This document shows, piece after piece, positions 24,112 to 33,215 of a stretch of 35,633 nucleotides of DNA (position 1 is its first letter; every line of letters begins with the position of its first letter). The position numbers and the translations under genes were made by a program. The stretch comes from Candidatus Rokuibacteriota bacterium (GTDB lineage Bacteria; Methylomirabilota; Methylomirabilia; Rokubacteriales; CSP1-6), in assembly GCA_016179965.1 (NCBI GenBank), contig JACPCF010000113.1, positions 1 to 35,633 on the forward strand. Direction: 5' to 3'. The notes beneath the pieces are model-generated. The model saw only the letters and a list, made by a program, of their open reading frames with translations. It searched no databases and was not told the DNA's origin.

Positions 24112-24163
24112 AGTACGCTGGCCTCCCTGTTTGGTTTGCTTTGCAACGTGTCTTCTATGACTT

Positions 24164-24190
24164 TTAGCACTCAATGCAAGCGAGTGCTAA
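24164..24190. promoter_or_regulatory. CIRCE operator of groESL
   Basis: Perfect TTAGCACTC-N9-GAGTGCTAA inverted repeat, the binding site of the heat-shock repressor HrcA. Its distal arm overlaps the -10 of the groESL promoter by two bases. Confidence 0.98.
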
Positions 24191-24217
24191 TATAGCCGAG
24201 CCCCAGAGGCTTGTCAA
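24189..24217 (-). promoter_or_regulatory. Sigma70-type promoter of groESL
   Basis: On the minus strand TTGACA (24217-24212), 17-base spacer, TATATT (24194-24189). This is near consensus and is followed at once by CIRCE, so HrcA would sit on the transcription start. Confidence 0.92.
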
Positions 24218-24271
24218 GACGGCCAGAGAAACAGAAAAGTATTTATTCGACCAATACTTAGGAGACATTCG

Positions 24272-25249
24272 ATGCCGCCCTCGATCTTGATCACGCGGCC
24301 GCTCCCCCAGGAAGCCATGTCGCTGGCCCAGGCCCGGGCGACGGTGGATCTCTACGCCGGCCCCTACCCCTTGACCAAGGCCGACCTCATCGCTCGGCTC
24401 CGCGACAAGGGCGGGCTGGTTTGCCTCATCACCGAAACGATCGATGCCCAAGTCCTGGGCGCCGCGCCCGGGTTGAAGGTAGTGGCCAACGTGGCGGTGG
24501 GCTTCAACAACATCGACGTGGCGGCGGCGGCGGCGCGCGGCATCGTCGTCACCAACACCCCCGATGTGCTGACCGAGACCACGGCGGACTTCGCCTGGGC
24601 CCTCCTGATGGCGACGGCCCGCCGCGTGGCGGAAGGCGACCAGTACGTCCGCGCGGGGAAATTCACCCGGTGGGAGTGGGAGCTCCTCTGGGGATCCGAC
24701 GTCCACGGAAAAACGCTGGGGATCCTCGGGTTCGGCAGGATCGGCAAGGCCATGGCCCGCCGGGCCCGCGGCTTTGGGATGCGCGTCCTCTACCACGACA
24801 CCGTCCGGGCCGACGCCGCGGCGGAGCGGGAGCTGGGGGCGACCTTCGTGGACAGGGCCACCCTCCTCAAGGAAGCGGACTTCGTCACCGTGCACACGCC
24901 GCTCTCCCCCGAGACGCGCCACCTCATCGGCGCCAAGGAGCTCCGGCAGATGAAGCGGACCGCCTATCTGATCAACGCGTCCCGCGGGCCCTGCGTCAAC
25001 GAGGCCGAGCTCGTCCAAGCCGTGAAGGAGGGCTGGATCGCGGGTGCCGGACTGGACGTGTACGAAGAGGAGCCGAAGGTCCATCCGGGGCTCTTCTCGC
25101 TTCCCAACGTGGTGCTGGCTCCCCACATCGCCAGCGCCTCCCACGAGACACGGCTCAAGATGGCGACCCTGGCGGTGGAGAACTGTCTGGCCGTGCTGGA
25201 GGGGAAAACGCCTCCGACCCCCGTCAACCCCGAGGTGCTCAGAAAGTAG
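24272..25249 (+). CDS. 2-hydroxyacid dehydrogenase (glyoxylate/hydroxypyruvate reductase type)
   Basis: 325 aa D-isomer-specific 2-hydroxyacid dehydrogenase. Substrate-side motif: VVANVAVGFNNIDV. Rossmann loop: LGILGFGRIGKAMARRARGFGMRVLYHD. Catalytic Arg in INASRGPCVNE, Glu in AGLDVYEEEP, His in VVLAPHIASAS. The ending TPVNPEVLRK is like glyoxylate reductase/D-glycerate dehydrogenase (GyaR). It reduces glyoxylate or hydroxypyruvate with NAD(P)H. Divergent from groESL; AGGAGA lies 6 bases before the ATG. Its last 11 bases overlap the convergent tgpA gene. Confidence 0.93.
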   Translation: MPPSILITRPLPQEAMSLAQARATVDLYAGPYPLTKADLIARLRDKGGLVCLITETIDAQVLGAAPGLKVVANVAVGFNNIDVAAAAARGIVVTNTPDVLTETTADFAWALLMATARRVAEGDQYVRAGKFTRWEWELLWGSDVHGKTLGILGFGRIGKAMARRARGFGMRVLYHDTVRADAAAERELGATFVDRATLLKEADFVTVHTPLSPETRHLIGAKELRQMKRTAYLINASRGPCVNEAELVQAVKEGWIAGAGLDVYEEEPKVHPGLFSLPNVVLAPHIASASHETRLKMATLAVENCLAVLEGKTPPTPVNPEVLRK

Positions 25250-27287
25250 CGACCCGCTGCCCGAGGCGGGCCAGCTCGTCGGGCGCGATTGCCGCGCCCC
25301 CGAACCGCACTGCCTCGTAGATCCGGGTGATCTCCTCGACGGTGGCCCTTACCTCGGGGAGGTCGGCCGCCACGCGCAGACAGAACTCCCGCGCCGTCTC
25401 CCCGCGCCCCGGCCGGAGGCCACGGCGCGCCAGGCGCTTGAGCATCCGCTCGTAGACCGGCACCGTCGCCGGACGCCGGACCGGCCCGGGCGCCAGGGGG
25501 ATGCCCCGGCGCCAGAGGAAGAGCGCCGCCGCCAGGCCCATCACGGCGCCGACGGCGATGGCCGCGCCGCGCTTCCCGCCCGGAAAGGACAGCCCTCCAT
25601 CGAAAAAGGCGCGGCGCCAGGCAAGCGCCTGCTGCCGGACCTGCCAGGACGCCCGGAGCTGGTCGCCCAGGCTCCAGCTGACCACATAGCGGTGCCAGCG
25701 CATGCGCAGGGCGTCGAGGTACTGGAAGGTGCTGCTGGAGGCCCAGGCCGCGTCGAACTCCGCCCGGGGCGACGGATCGAGCGTCATCCACCCGCGCTCG
25801 GGGGTCCAGGCCTCCACCCACGAGTGCGCGTCGCGCTGGCGGACGGTGAAGTAGCCCCCGTAGGGGTTCCACTCGCCGCGCTGGAAGCCGTTGACCACCC
25901 GCGCGGGAATCCCGAGGCTCCGCAGGAGCACGGCCAGGCTGCTCGCGAAGTACTCGCAGTTGCCCGATCGAGTCACGAAGAGGAAATCCTCCAGCGGCTC
26001 CACCCCGGGGGTCCGCTTGAGCTCGAGGCTGTAGCGGAGCGTGGTCTTTAGGTGATGGGTGAGGCGGAGCGCCGCCGCCCACTGGTCGGGGGTCTGGCGA
26101 GTCACCTCGCGCGCCAGCGCCGGGATGCGCGGGGAGAGGAGCGGCAGCTGGAGGTAGCGGGCGCGCTCCTCCTCGGCCAGGGGGCGCACCGTCCCCGACG
26201 GGCGGCGCGCGGGCAGCTCGAGCTCGGAGAGAGCCCGGTACCGGAGTCGTGCCTGGGGGACGGGCGAGGTCACGGCGCCGAGGGCGTCCACCCAGACGGG
26301 GCCGCCCGAGACCGTCACCCCCAGGAGCCAGGGCGCGGCGAACAGCACCTCGCTCCCGATGGGCTCGAGGTAGATCGCCTGCGTGATCAGGAGCCCCGTC
26401 CCCCGCGGTCGGGCGAGGGCCGCTTGCCCCCCGCCCGTGCGCGGGACCATCCGGCGCTCCGCGTGCGTCACGCTCCACACCCGGCCGGTGAAGTGATCGA
26501 AGGCGACGCCCCGCCAGCGCAGGCCCTCGAGCCCCTCCGGGTCGGCGGGCCCGTCGGGGAACTCGACCCGCATCACGACCGTCGCGTCCGTCTGGAGGGT
26601 CCCGAAGGCGCCCAGCTCCACCCGGTCGGAGAAGCCCGTGACCATCTGGCCGAGCCGCGCCCGAAGCGGCAGGGCCGCTTGCCCCACCCGCGGGATGACG
26701 AAGAAGAACAGGGCCGTGAAGAGGAAGGACGCCAGGGACGCGGCCACGGAGAGCCCCAGGAGCGAGGGCGTCACCAGATCCCGGGACTCGATGACGGCCG
26801 CGGCCTGATCGGGGGCGTTCTGCTCGGACTCCGACATCACGTGGTAGAGCATGAACGTCCACGTCCCCAGCAGGAGGAACACGAGGAGGATGAAGAGGAA
26901 GCCGACGCTCATGGTGAGGGCGGAGGCCGCCACCAGCATGAAGAACGCCAGCAGGAGGAGGTCGCGGGAATCCCGGAGCGTCCGCCGCGTGTAGAGCTTG
27001 TAGAAGAGCGCGAAGAGCAGCACGTGGACGAAGCCGTCCAGCAGGGACTCTGCCAGGTAGAGGAGGTCCAGGGCGAAGAAGCCGACGGCGAGGATCGTGA
27101 GGAGCTGGCGGTGCTGCACCACGGCGGTGACCCGGGCCCGGACCTCCTCGTGCAGCCAGCTCGCCATCACCACCAAGATGATGAAGGGCCACCAGGCCGG
27201 CTCGATCAGCCCGGCCAGGGCCAGCGCGGCCAGCCCGTCCAGGATCAGGAGGTAGGTGCAGATCTGGAACGCCAGCCTGACCGACAC
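25239..27287 (-). CDS. TgpA-like membrane transglutaminase (DUF3488 plus transglutaminase core)
   Basis: 682 aa. About six N-terminal membrane helices (residues 1-210), a large extracytoplasmic transglutaminase-like domain, one more helix (GAAIAVGAVMGLAAALFLWRR) and a cytoplasmic DUF4129-like tail. The catalytic triad is visible: Cys in RSGNCEYFASSLAVLLRSLGIPARVV, His in QRDAHSWVEAWTPERGW, Asp in TLDPSPR. Pseudomonas TgpA has this layout and is essential there; the substrate is unknown. It starts with GTG at 27287, directly after the DUF58 stop. With DUF58 and MoxR it forms a common three-gene cluster for envelope protein handling. Confidence 0.92.
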   Translation of the reverse strand: MSVRLAFQICTYLLILDGLAALALAGLIEPAWWPFIILVVMASWLHEEVRARVTAVVQHRQLLTILAVGFFALDLLYLAESLLDGFVHVLLFALFYKLYTRRTLRDSRDLLLLAFFMLVAASALTMSVGFLFILLVFLLLGTWTFMLYHVMSESEQNAPDQAAAVIESRDLVTPSLLGLSVAASLASFLFTALFFFVIPRVGQAALPLRARLGQMVTGFSDRVELGAFGTLQTDATVVMRVEFPDGPADPEGLEGLRWRGVAFDHFTGRVWSVTHAERRMVPRTGGGQAALARPRGTGLLITQAIYLEPIGSEVLFAAPWLLGVTVSGGPVWVDALGAVTSPVPQARLRYRALSELELPARRPSGTVRPLAEEERARYLQLPLLSPRIPALAREVTRQTPDQWAAALRLTHHLKTTLRYSLELKRTPGVEPLEDFLFVTRSGNCEYFASSLAVLLRSLGIPARVVNGFQRGEWNPYGGYFTVRQRDAHSWVEAWTPERGWMTLDPSPRAEFDAAWASSSTFQYLDALRMRWHRYVVSWSLGDQLRASWQVRQQALAWRRAFFDGGLSFPGGKRGAAIAVGAVMGLAAALFLWRRGIPLAPGPVRRPATVPVYERMLKRLARRGLRPGRGETAREFCLRVAADLPEVRATVEEITRIYEAVRFGGAAIAPDELARLGQRVATF

Positions 27288-27289
27288 GG

Positions 27290-28450
27290 CTACGTGGCCC
27301 TCCGCGCGCCCAGGGGAATTCGGATCTCGCGAACCGACAGCCCCGCCTCAGCTCTTCTCGTCCCCCCCCTCACCCTGCCCGACCCGCCCGCAAGGGTCGG
27401 GTGCCCGACAAGGTGGCTCGCCTCCGCTCGCATCTTGCGTGAAGGGGCAAGAGGGGAGGGGGGAGAGGATGAAGGGGAGGGGATCATGAGTGGGGGGAGA
27501 GGATGAAGGGGAGGGGACTCGTACAGGGCCAGCGCCTCGAGGATGCGCCGGAGCTGGGCTGAGCCGCCGCCCAGCGGGACGAAGAGGCCCGCCCCGGCGA
27601 GTTCCACCTGGGACCCCTGGCCGATCAGGTGAGCGGCCAGCGACGCCGCCCAGGAGATGTCCGCTTCGAGCCGGTCGGGGTCCGGGTCGCCCGGAGGCTC
27701 CTCCAGAGCCAGCCGCACCTGGAGCGCGGCCTCGGCCTCCAGCTCGCGCACCATCACCGCGCCGGACTTGGCCGTGCTCTTCCAGTGGATCAGCCGGGGA
27801 TCATCCCCCCAGCGATACTCGCGGAGGTTGTAGAGGTCGGTGCCCCGGCCCGGGCGCGGCTCCCGCTCGCCGCCCGAGCCGCCAAGCCCCCGGACATCCT
27901 CGGGAGAGAGCGGGCGGACGGCCGGGAAGACCAGGAACTCTCCGAGAAAGATCGGGCGGGTCGCCTTCAGGAAGAGCCCGAAGGGAAAGCGGGTCGTGAC
28001 CCGCGCCGCCGGCAGGCGGTGACGTCCACGCCGGGGAAAGGTCTCTTCCCAGGAGAAGAGGCGTTGCTGGCCGGCATGGAGCTTGGGCACGAAGAAGCGT
28101 CGGGGGGGCGCGCCCGCCGCCGTCGGGACTTCGACCGTCAGGGAGTACGACGCAAGGAGGCGCTTGCGGTTCCGCAGCAGGCAGCCGACGGCCGCGGGGG
28201 ACCCGGCGAAGATCTCCTGCGGCGCCGCGCGGCTGAGCCAGAGCCGGCGCAGGCTCTGCTCCGACAGGATGCCGGAGACCACGATGGTGCCGAGAAGCAT
28301 CGAGAGGAGGAGGTAGAGGAGGTTGTTCCCGGTATTGATCGCGGCAAAGCCGAGCCCGAGGGTGGCCCCAAGGAACCACCAGCCCTCACGGGTGGGGCGG
28401 ATCGAGCGCGGCGGCCGGAACACGCGCCACCAGCCAAAGAGCCAGCCCAT
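27290..28450 (-). CDS. DUF58 domain-containing protein with unusual C-terminal extension
   Basis: 386 aa. Two N-terminal membrane helices (GWWFLGATLGLGFAAINTGNNLLYLLLSMLLGTIVVSGI), then the DUF58 signature RGTDLYNLREYRWGDDPRLIHWKSTAKSGAVMVRELE. DUF58 proteins partner MoxR AAA+ ATPases; the mechanism is unknown. The natural domain seems to end at about ILEALALYE (near 27520). The last 77 codons, to the stop at 27290, are Pro/Ser/Arg-rich and translate a repetitive polypurine stretch that includes a 26-bp direct repeat. This looks like read-through into an intergenic repeat after loss of the old stop. Confidence 0.88.
   Translation of the reverse strand: MGWLFGWWRVFRPPRSIRPTREGWWFLGATLGLGFAAINTGNNLLYLLLSMLLGTIVVSGILSEQSLRRLWLSRAAPQEIFAGSPAAVGCLLRNRKRLLASYSLTVEVPTAAGAPPRRFFVPKLHAGQQRLFSWEETFPRRGRHRLPAARVTTRFPFGLFLKATRPIFLGEFLVFPAVRPLSPEDVRGLGGSGGEREPRPGRGTDLYNLREYRWGDDPRLIHWKSTAKSGAVMVRELEAEAALQVRLALEEPPGDPDPDRLEADISWAASLAAHLIGQGSQVELAGAGLFVPLGGGSAQLRRILEALALYESPPLHPLPPLMIPSPSSSPPSPLAPSRKMRAEASHLVGHPTLAGGSGRVRGGTRRAEAGLSVREIRIPLGARRAT
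27458..27517. repeat. 26-bp tandem direct repeat in polypurine tract
   Basis: 27458-27483 is repeated exactly at 27492-27517 (period 34). The unit is built of GGGGGGAGAGGATG and AAGGGGAGGGGA. It lies in the 3' part of the DUF58 reading frame. Related G/A-rich sequence occurs at 35325-35360. Confidence 0.85.
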
Positions 28451-28466
28451 GCGCTGCCCCGAGACG

Positions 28467-29405
28467 TTAGCGAGGAACCGGAATCTCTTGAAGGAGGGCG
28501 TCGATGATGGCCTCGGTCTCCAGCTCGCCCCCGGCGGCGCGCTCGAGCCGGGCCTTCACCATGACCCGGTGAGCCAGGGCCGGCACGGCCAGCCGCTTGA
28601 TGTCGTCCGGGACCGCGTACTCCCGGCCGTCCACCAGCGCGTGGGCCTGGGCCGCCCTGAGCAGGGCGAGCGCCCCCCGCGGGCTCACCCCGAGGGCCAG
28701 GAGCGGGGAGCGGCGCGTGGCCTCCACGACCGCCATCACGTAATCCAGGAGCGCCTCCTCCACGCGGACTTTTTCGGTCGCCGCCTGGAGGTCGGTCACC
28801 TCCTCGGCCGTCAGCACGGGCTCGAGCCGCTCCAGGGCCGTGGCGCCGACGCCCTTGAGGATTTCCTTCTCGTCGCTCCGGCCCGGGTAGCCGATCCGGA
28901 TCTTGAGCAGGAAGCGGTCGAGCTGGGACTCGGGAAGCGGATGGGTTCCCTGGTACTCCAGGGGATTCTGAGTGGCCAGCACCATGAAGGGGCGCGGCAG
29001 CGGGTACGTGTGGTGGTCCAGCGAGACCTGGTATTCGTTCATCGCCTCGAGGAGGCTCGACTGGGTCTTGGGGGTGGTCCGGTTGATCTCGTCCGCCAGC
29101 ACGATGTTGCTGAAGAGCGGGCCCGGCTTGAAGACGAACTCCCCGGTCTTGCCGTCGTAGATGGAGACCCCGAGGATGTCGGAGGGCAGCAGGTCCGAAG
29201 TGAACTGGATCCGCTGGAAGCCGACCCCGAGGGATCGCGCCAGGGCGTGGGCCAGCGTCGTCTTGCCGACCCCGGGGACGTCTTCGATCAGGAGGTGCCC
29301 GCGAGCCAGAAGCCCGATCACCGCCAGCCTCACCACCTCGGGCTTGCCCACGAGGGCCCGGGCGACGTTGAACTCCAGCCGGCGGATCAGTTCAAGCGAA
29401 GTCAT
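28467..29405 (-). CDS. MoxR-family AAA+ ATPase
   Basis: 312 aa. Walker A in LLIEDVPGVGKTTLAHALARSL, Walker B in NIVLADEINRTTPKTQSSLLEAMNEYQVS, sensor 1 in PFMVLATQNPLEYQGTHPLPESQLDRFLLKI, sensor 2 region LALGVSPRGALALLRAAQA. MoxR proteins are chaperone-like ATPases that act with DUF58 partners encoded next door. The ATG at 29405 has a CAGGA site; ATG at 29411 is possible. The frame is open far upstream but that sequence is not family-like. First gene of moxR - DUF58 - tgpA. Confidence 0.94.
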   Translation of the reverse strand: MTSLELIRRLEFNVARALVGKPEVVRLAVIGLLARGHLLIEDVPGVGKTTLAHALARSLGVGFQRIQFTSDLLPSDILGVSIYDGKTGEFVFKPGPLFSNIVLADEINRTTPKTQSSLLEAMNEYQVSLDHHTYPLPRPFMVLATQNPLEYQGTHPLPESQLDRFLLKIRIGYPGRSDEKEILKGVGATALERLEPVLTAEEVTDLQAATEKVRVEEALLDYVMAVVEATRRSPLLALGVSPRGALALLRAAQAHALVDGREYAVPDDIKRLAVPALAHRVMVKARLERAAGGELETEAIIDALLQEIPVPR

Positions 29406-29584
29406 GAGCATTCCTGGCGCCTCCTCGAATGCTACTACGGACGCACGCCCGCCGCCCCCGCGAGCGCCGGGCCTCTCCAGTCTTGCAAGGGGGAAACCAA
29501 TACCAGGCACCCAGCCCTTGCCCGCCTTATGTAGTTGGAAATACAGCGAACTCATCCGTGCCCTGGATGAGGGGAGGCCCCGGC

Positions 29585-30772
29585 TCAGGCGGAACAAGTG
29601 CCGGTTTGCAACACCTCTGTGCCGAGATGTGTTACCTCGGGCAGGCCCGAGCGGCGGCAGAGCCGACTCAACCGATGGGCAAGGGAGGCCCGTACATCCC
29701 TGGGAGCGCCAGCGGCCTCGGCCCGGCCGAGAGCCTCGGCAGTCACCCGGTGACCCGCGGCCAGGTCCCGAGCCCAGTGCTCGTAGTACTTGGCGATCTC
29801 CTCCCACGGCCGCGGGTCGAAGGGTGAGCCGTTCGCGAGCGCCGCCTCCCAAAGCGCCACCGCCTCGGGCCAGCGGCCTTCGCGCTTCGCGCGGCGCCCC
29901 AGCTTCAAGAGGAGCCGCTCGCGTTGGGGACTGCCGAGGCCCCGGCTCAAGGCTTCACGATAGCACCGGGCGCCGCGCTCGGCGTCGGTTCCCTCCCAGA
30001 GCCGGCCGAGCCCCACGTACTCCTCCGGAGCGAGCTCGAGCCCCTCGGGGTCGGCGAGAGCCCGGGCCACCCAGCCCGTCAACGTCACGAGGGAAAGGAC
30101 GTCCAGCCGGTTGTGCTCGAAGACGGGCCCGAGCCCCTCGGCGCGGCGACTCCGGAGGTAGTGGAAATAGAGCGATGGGATCAAGGCGCCGGGCACATCG
30201 TCCACGCGCTCGAGACCCAGGACGTGCGCCTCGATCGTCGCGAGGCGGCAGTCGGGGAGCCGCGCCGACCAGAGGCGGCGGGCCGGGGCCAGGAGGTCCA
30301 GATTCCAGAGGTGGTCGGGCCAGGACCGGCGCGAGAGGACGAAGCGGGTCTCGAGGAGCGGGAGGTCGAACCCCCTGCCGTTGTACGTGACCACACCATC
30401 GAAGCCTCCGAGCAGTTCGGCCATGGCGGCGAGCAAGGCCGGCTCCTCGTCCAGGTCGCGCATGAAGTACTGGGCGAGGACGAAGCGATCGGCCTCGAAG
30501 AAGCCGGCGCCGACGAGGAAGGCGTAGGTCCCGGTCCCGCCGGCCAGGCCGGTGGTCTCGGTGTCCAGGTAGAGGAGGCGCTTCGGCGCCGATTCCGAGG
30601 GAGGCTGACGGCTCAGCAGCCTGAGGACGTCAGGGGGGGCCTCCAGGGCCGATCTGAGGGGGAGCTCGCCGTGCCTCACGTGGAGCTGGTACGCGCGCCG
30701 CGCGACGAGGAGGCGGCCGTGAGAGGTGGCCTCCTCCCGGGCTCCCACCAGCTCGGCAACCGACGCCGCCAT
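29585..30772 (-). CDS. mrfB: MrfB/YprB-like RNase H-fold exonuclease
   Basis: 395 aa. DnaQ-like/RNase H-fold exonuclease domain: LLYLDTETTGLAGGTGTYAFLVG (ExoI, DxE), VVTYNGRGFDLPLLETRF (ExoII), FEHNRLDVLSLVTL (ExoIII-type Asp). The C-terminal 150 residues are TPR-like helices (ERGARCYREALSRG, WPEAVALWEAAL). In Bacillus subtilis, YprB (MrfB) works with the helicase YprA (MrfA) in repair of mitomycin C DNA lesions. The gene follows the mrfA homologue with no gap (stop 30773-30775, ATG at 30772), which supports the same pairing. Confidence 0.87.
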   Translation of the reverse strand: MAASVAELVGAREEATSHGRLLVARRAYQLHVRHGELPLRSALEAPPDVLRLLSRQPPSESAPKRLLYLDTETTGLAGGTGTYAFLVGAGFFEADRFVLAQYFMRDLDEEPALLAAMAELLGGFDGVVTYNGRGFDLPLLETRFVLSRRSWPDHLWNLDLLAPARRLWSARLPDCRLATIEAHVLGLERVDDVPGALIPSLYFHYLRSRRAEGLGPVFEHNRLDVLSLVTLTGWVARALADPEGLELAPEEYVGLGRLWEGTDAERGARCYREALSRGLGSPQRERLLLKLGRRAKREGRWPEAVALWEAALANGSPFDPRPWEEIAKYYEHWARDLAAGHRVTAEALGRAEAAGAPRDVRASLAHRLSRLCRRSGLPEVTHLGTEVLQTGTCSA

Positions 30773-33130
30773 CTATTGAGTCAGCGCGCGCAGAAGCGTC
30801 GTCGCGATGGTCTTCGCGCGGCGCCCGATCTCGTTGACGGGACCAACGCAGGAGGGACAGCCCCAGCGGCACGGGCAGGCCTGGAGCGTCTCGAGCCCGC
30901 GCGCGAGCAGCGCCGGCAACGCCTGGAAAAGCCCCTCGGCCAGCCCGATGCCGCCGGGGGCGCTGTCGTAGAGGTAGATCGTCGGGTTGAACTGGTCCGC
31001 CTCCAGGAGGCGCGCCCGCGCCGACGGATACGTCGCCACCGTGCCCTGGCCGGCCGGCGTCTGGTCGCCGAGCCAGGAGCCGAGGTCCCGGACGTCGCAG
31101 AGAAGAAGCATCGGCGCCAGGTGATGGAGGAGGTACCCGAGGCCGCGAAGGCCGTCCACCAGCTCGTCCCGGCTCGACCCCACCCGGGCCAAAAGGGCCG
31201 GATCCACACTGAGCCATGAGGCCGTCGTCTGAATCTCCTGCTGCGGCAGTTCCACCTCGCCGGAGCCCACGTTCTCCAGCGTCCCGAACTTGATCTTCTT
31301 GAAGCCCACCACCTTCTCGGCCACGAGCACCTCGCCGTGCTCGGCCAGGAGCCCTGCCCCGGCCTGGTCGGCCAGGCGCCGGAGAATCCACACGCCCTTG
31401 GCGCTGATCGCGTCGGTGAAGTAGTCCACCTGGACTCGCTTGACATACGCGACCTTTTCTTCGTCTTCCCGGTAACGCAGCTCCTGGACCTCGAAGGGCT
31501 CCCCTTCGACCAGGTAGATCGCCTTGGGATAGATCATGGCGAAGGCGCTCTTCCAGTCCACCTCGGCGATGATCTGCCGCCGCTTGGTCTGCTTTGGGTC
31601 CCGCGCCGTCGTGTCCATCACGACGAAGTTGTCGGAGGTCACCGTGCGGAGCGAGATGTGGTCGGCGGGATAGGTCTCGGAGGTCCAGTGCCAGCGGTCC
31701 CCCGCGTGGTGCAGGAGCCCCTCGGTCTCGAGTTGAGCCAGGTACGGCTCGACGGAAAGGCCGCCGAACGGCTCGCCGTCCGCGAAGGGCAGCTCGAAGG
31801 CCGCACACTTCAGGTGGTTGACCAGGATGAAGGGGTTCTCCGGGTTGATCAGGGCGCGCTCGGGCGGCGTGCCGAAGAGATAGTCGGGGTGCGTGACCAT
31901 GAACTGGTCCAGCGGGGCGCTGGTCGCCACGAAGAGCGCCGCCGACTCGCCGCTCCGCCGTCCCGCGCGCCCAGCCTGCTGCCAGAGCGACGCGATCGTC
32001 CCCGGGTAGCCGGCCAGGACGGCCGCGTCCAGGTGGCCGATGTCGATCCCGAGCTCGAGGGCGTTGGTGGAGACCACCCCGAGCACGTCCCCCGAGCGGA
32101 GGCCCCGCTCGACCTCGCGGCGCCGGTTGGGGAGGTAGCCGCCCCGGTAGCCCCTGACGATCCCCGAATCGCCGACCTTGTCCTGGACGGCGGTCTTGAT
32201 CGTGGAGAGCAGCACCTCCGTGGCCAGCCGGCTCTGGGCGAAGGCGATCGTGGCGATCTTCTCCTTGAGGAAGCGCGTCGCGAAGCGCGCCGCCTCGCGC
32301 AGGTACGGCGCCCGGATGCCGAGCTCGGGGTTGACGACCGGCGGGTTGTAGCAGAGGAAGAGCTTGTCGCCGGTGGGCGCCCCGCTAACGGATATCTCTT
32401 CCACGCTCTCCCCCGTCAGGCGCTCGGCCAGCTCGCGGGGATTGGCGATGGTGGCGGAGGCCATGATGAACTGCGGGGTGGAGCCGTAGTGCCGGCAAAT
32501 GCGGCGCAACCGGCGGAGAACGTTTGCCAGGTGACTCCCAAACACGCCGCGGTAGGCGTGGAGCTCGTCGATCACGACGTAGCGCAGGTTCTGGAAGAGG
32601 TTCACCCACTTGGTGTGGTGGGGGAGGATGCCCGAGTGGAGCATGTCCGGGTTGGTGAGGACCAGGTTGGCGCGCGCCCGCACCGCGCGCCGTGCGTCCT
32701 GGGGCGTGTCGCCATCGTAGGTGAACATGCGGAGGTCGGGCAGCGCCTTGGCCAGCTCCTCCAGCTCGGCGAGCTGGTCCTGGGCGAGCGCCTTGGTCGG
32801 GAAGAGGTAGAGGACGCGCGATTCCCCCTGCTGGAGGAGGCTCTGGAGCGTCGGCAGGTTGAAGCAGAGCGTCTTCCCCGACGCCGCCGGCGTGACGACG
32901 ACCAGGTGATGGCCCTTCTCGGCCAGCTCGAAGGCGCGCGCCTGGTGGGAGTAGAGCTGGTGGATCCCGCGCCCCTTGAGCGCGTCAATGAGCCGGGGGT
33001 CGAGGGACGAGGGGAACGGCGCCCAGCGCGGCGGTTTCGAGGGGAAGTGGCGGGTAGCGGTGACCGAGGGACCGGTGTCGAGGGACGTCAGGAACTCATC
33101 GAGGAGCTCCCGCAGGGATCGCTGCGCCAC
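30773..33130 (-). CDS. mrfA: MrfA/YprA-like superfamily 2 helicase with C-terminal zinc-binding domain
   Basis: 785 aa. Helicase motifs: Q-like IHQLYSHQARAFEL, Walker A TPAASGKTLCF (80-90), FPTKALAQDQ, TNPDMLHSG, motif II DELH, SATIANP, GVVSTNALELGIDIGHLDAAVLAGYPGTIASLWQQAGRAGR (V and VI). The C-terminal DUF1998-type domain has four Cys: CPCRWGCPSC. MrfA is a 3'-5' helicase that acts on mitomycin C cross-links with MrfB. It starts with GTG at 33130 after GGAGG. A promoter with TTGACA is present upstream. It is divergent from the vanZ-like gene. Confidence 0.92.
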   Translation of the reverse strand: MAQRSLRELLDEFLTSLDTGPSVTATRHFPSKPPRWAPFPSSLDPRLIDALKGRGIHQLYSHQARAFELAEKGHHLVVVTPAASGKTLCFNLPTLQSLLQQGESRVLYLFPTKALAQDQLAELEELAKALPDLRMFTYDGDTPQDARRAVRARANLVLTNPDMLHSGILPHHTKWVNLFQNLRYVVIDELHAYRGVFGSHLANVLRRLRRICRHYGSTPQFIMASATIANPRELAERLTGESVEEISVSGAPTGDKLFLCYNPPVVNPELGIRAPYLREAARFATRFLKEKIATIAFAQSRLATEVLLSTIKTAVQDKVGDSGIVRGYRGGYLPNRRREVERGLRSGDVLGVVSTNALELGIDIGHLDAAVLAGYPGTIASLWQQAGRAGRRSGESAALFVATSAPLDQFMVTHPDYLFGTPPERALINPENPFILVNHLKCAAFELPFADGEPFGGLSVEPYLAQLETEGLLHHAGDRWHWTSETYPADHISLRTVTSDNFVVMDTTARDPKQTKRRQIIAEVDWKSAFAMIYPKAIYLVEGEPFEVQELRYREDEEKVAYVKRVQVDYFTDAISAKGVWILRRLADQAGAGLLAEHGEVLVAEKVVGFKKIKFGTLENVGSGEVELPQQEIQTTASWLSVDPALLARVGSSRDELVDGLRGLGYLLHHLAPMLLLCDVRDLGSWLGDQTPAGQGTVATYPSARARLLEADQFNPTIYLYDSAPGGIGLAEGLFQALPALLARGLETLQACPCRWGCPSCVGPVNEIGRRAKTIATTLLRALTQ

Positions 33131-33153
33131 CCAACCCTCCGAAGGTTTTCCCC

Positions 33154-33183
33154 ATCTTAGGTGCCCATGCGGGCCAATGTCAA
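33154..33183 (-). promoter_or_regulatory. Promoter of mrfAB
   Basis: On the minus strand TTGACA (33183-33178), 18 bases, TAAGAT (33159-33154). A second TTGACA lies 14 bases further upstream (33197-33192). Confidence 0.5.
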
Positions 33184-33215
33184 CCTTCCGCTGTCAAATG
33201 GTGTACTTATAGAGG

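Noticed and set aside
27440-27520. Repeats considered as a CRISPR array
   Set aside because: Only two copies with an 8-base spacer in a low-complexity purine tract, and no cas genes in the window.
33176-33199. A possible third copy of the 25-bp repeat found around the TA module
   Set aside because: Only TGTCAA words are shared; these are -35 boxes, not the full repeat.
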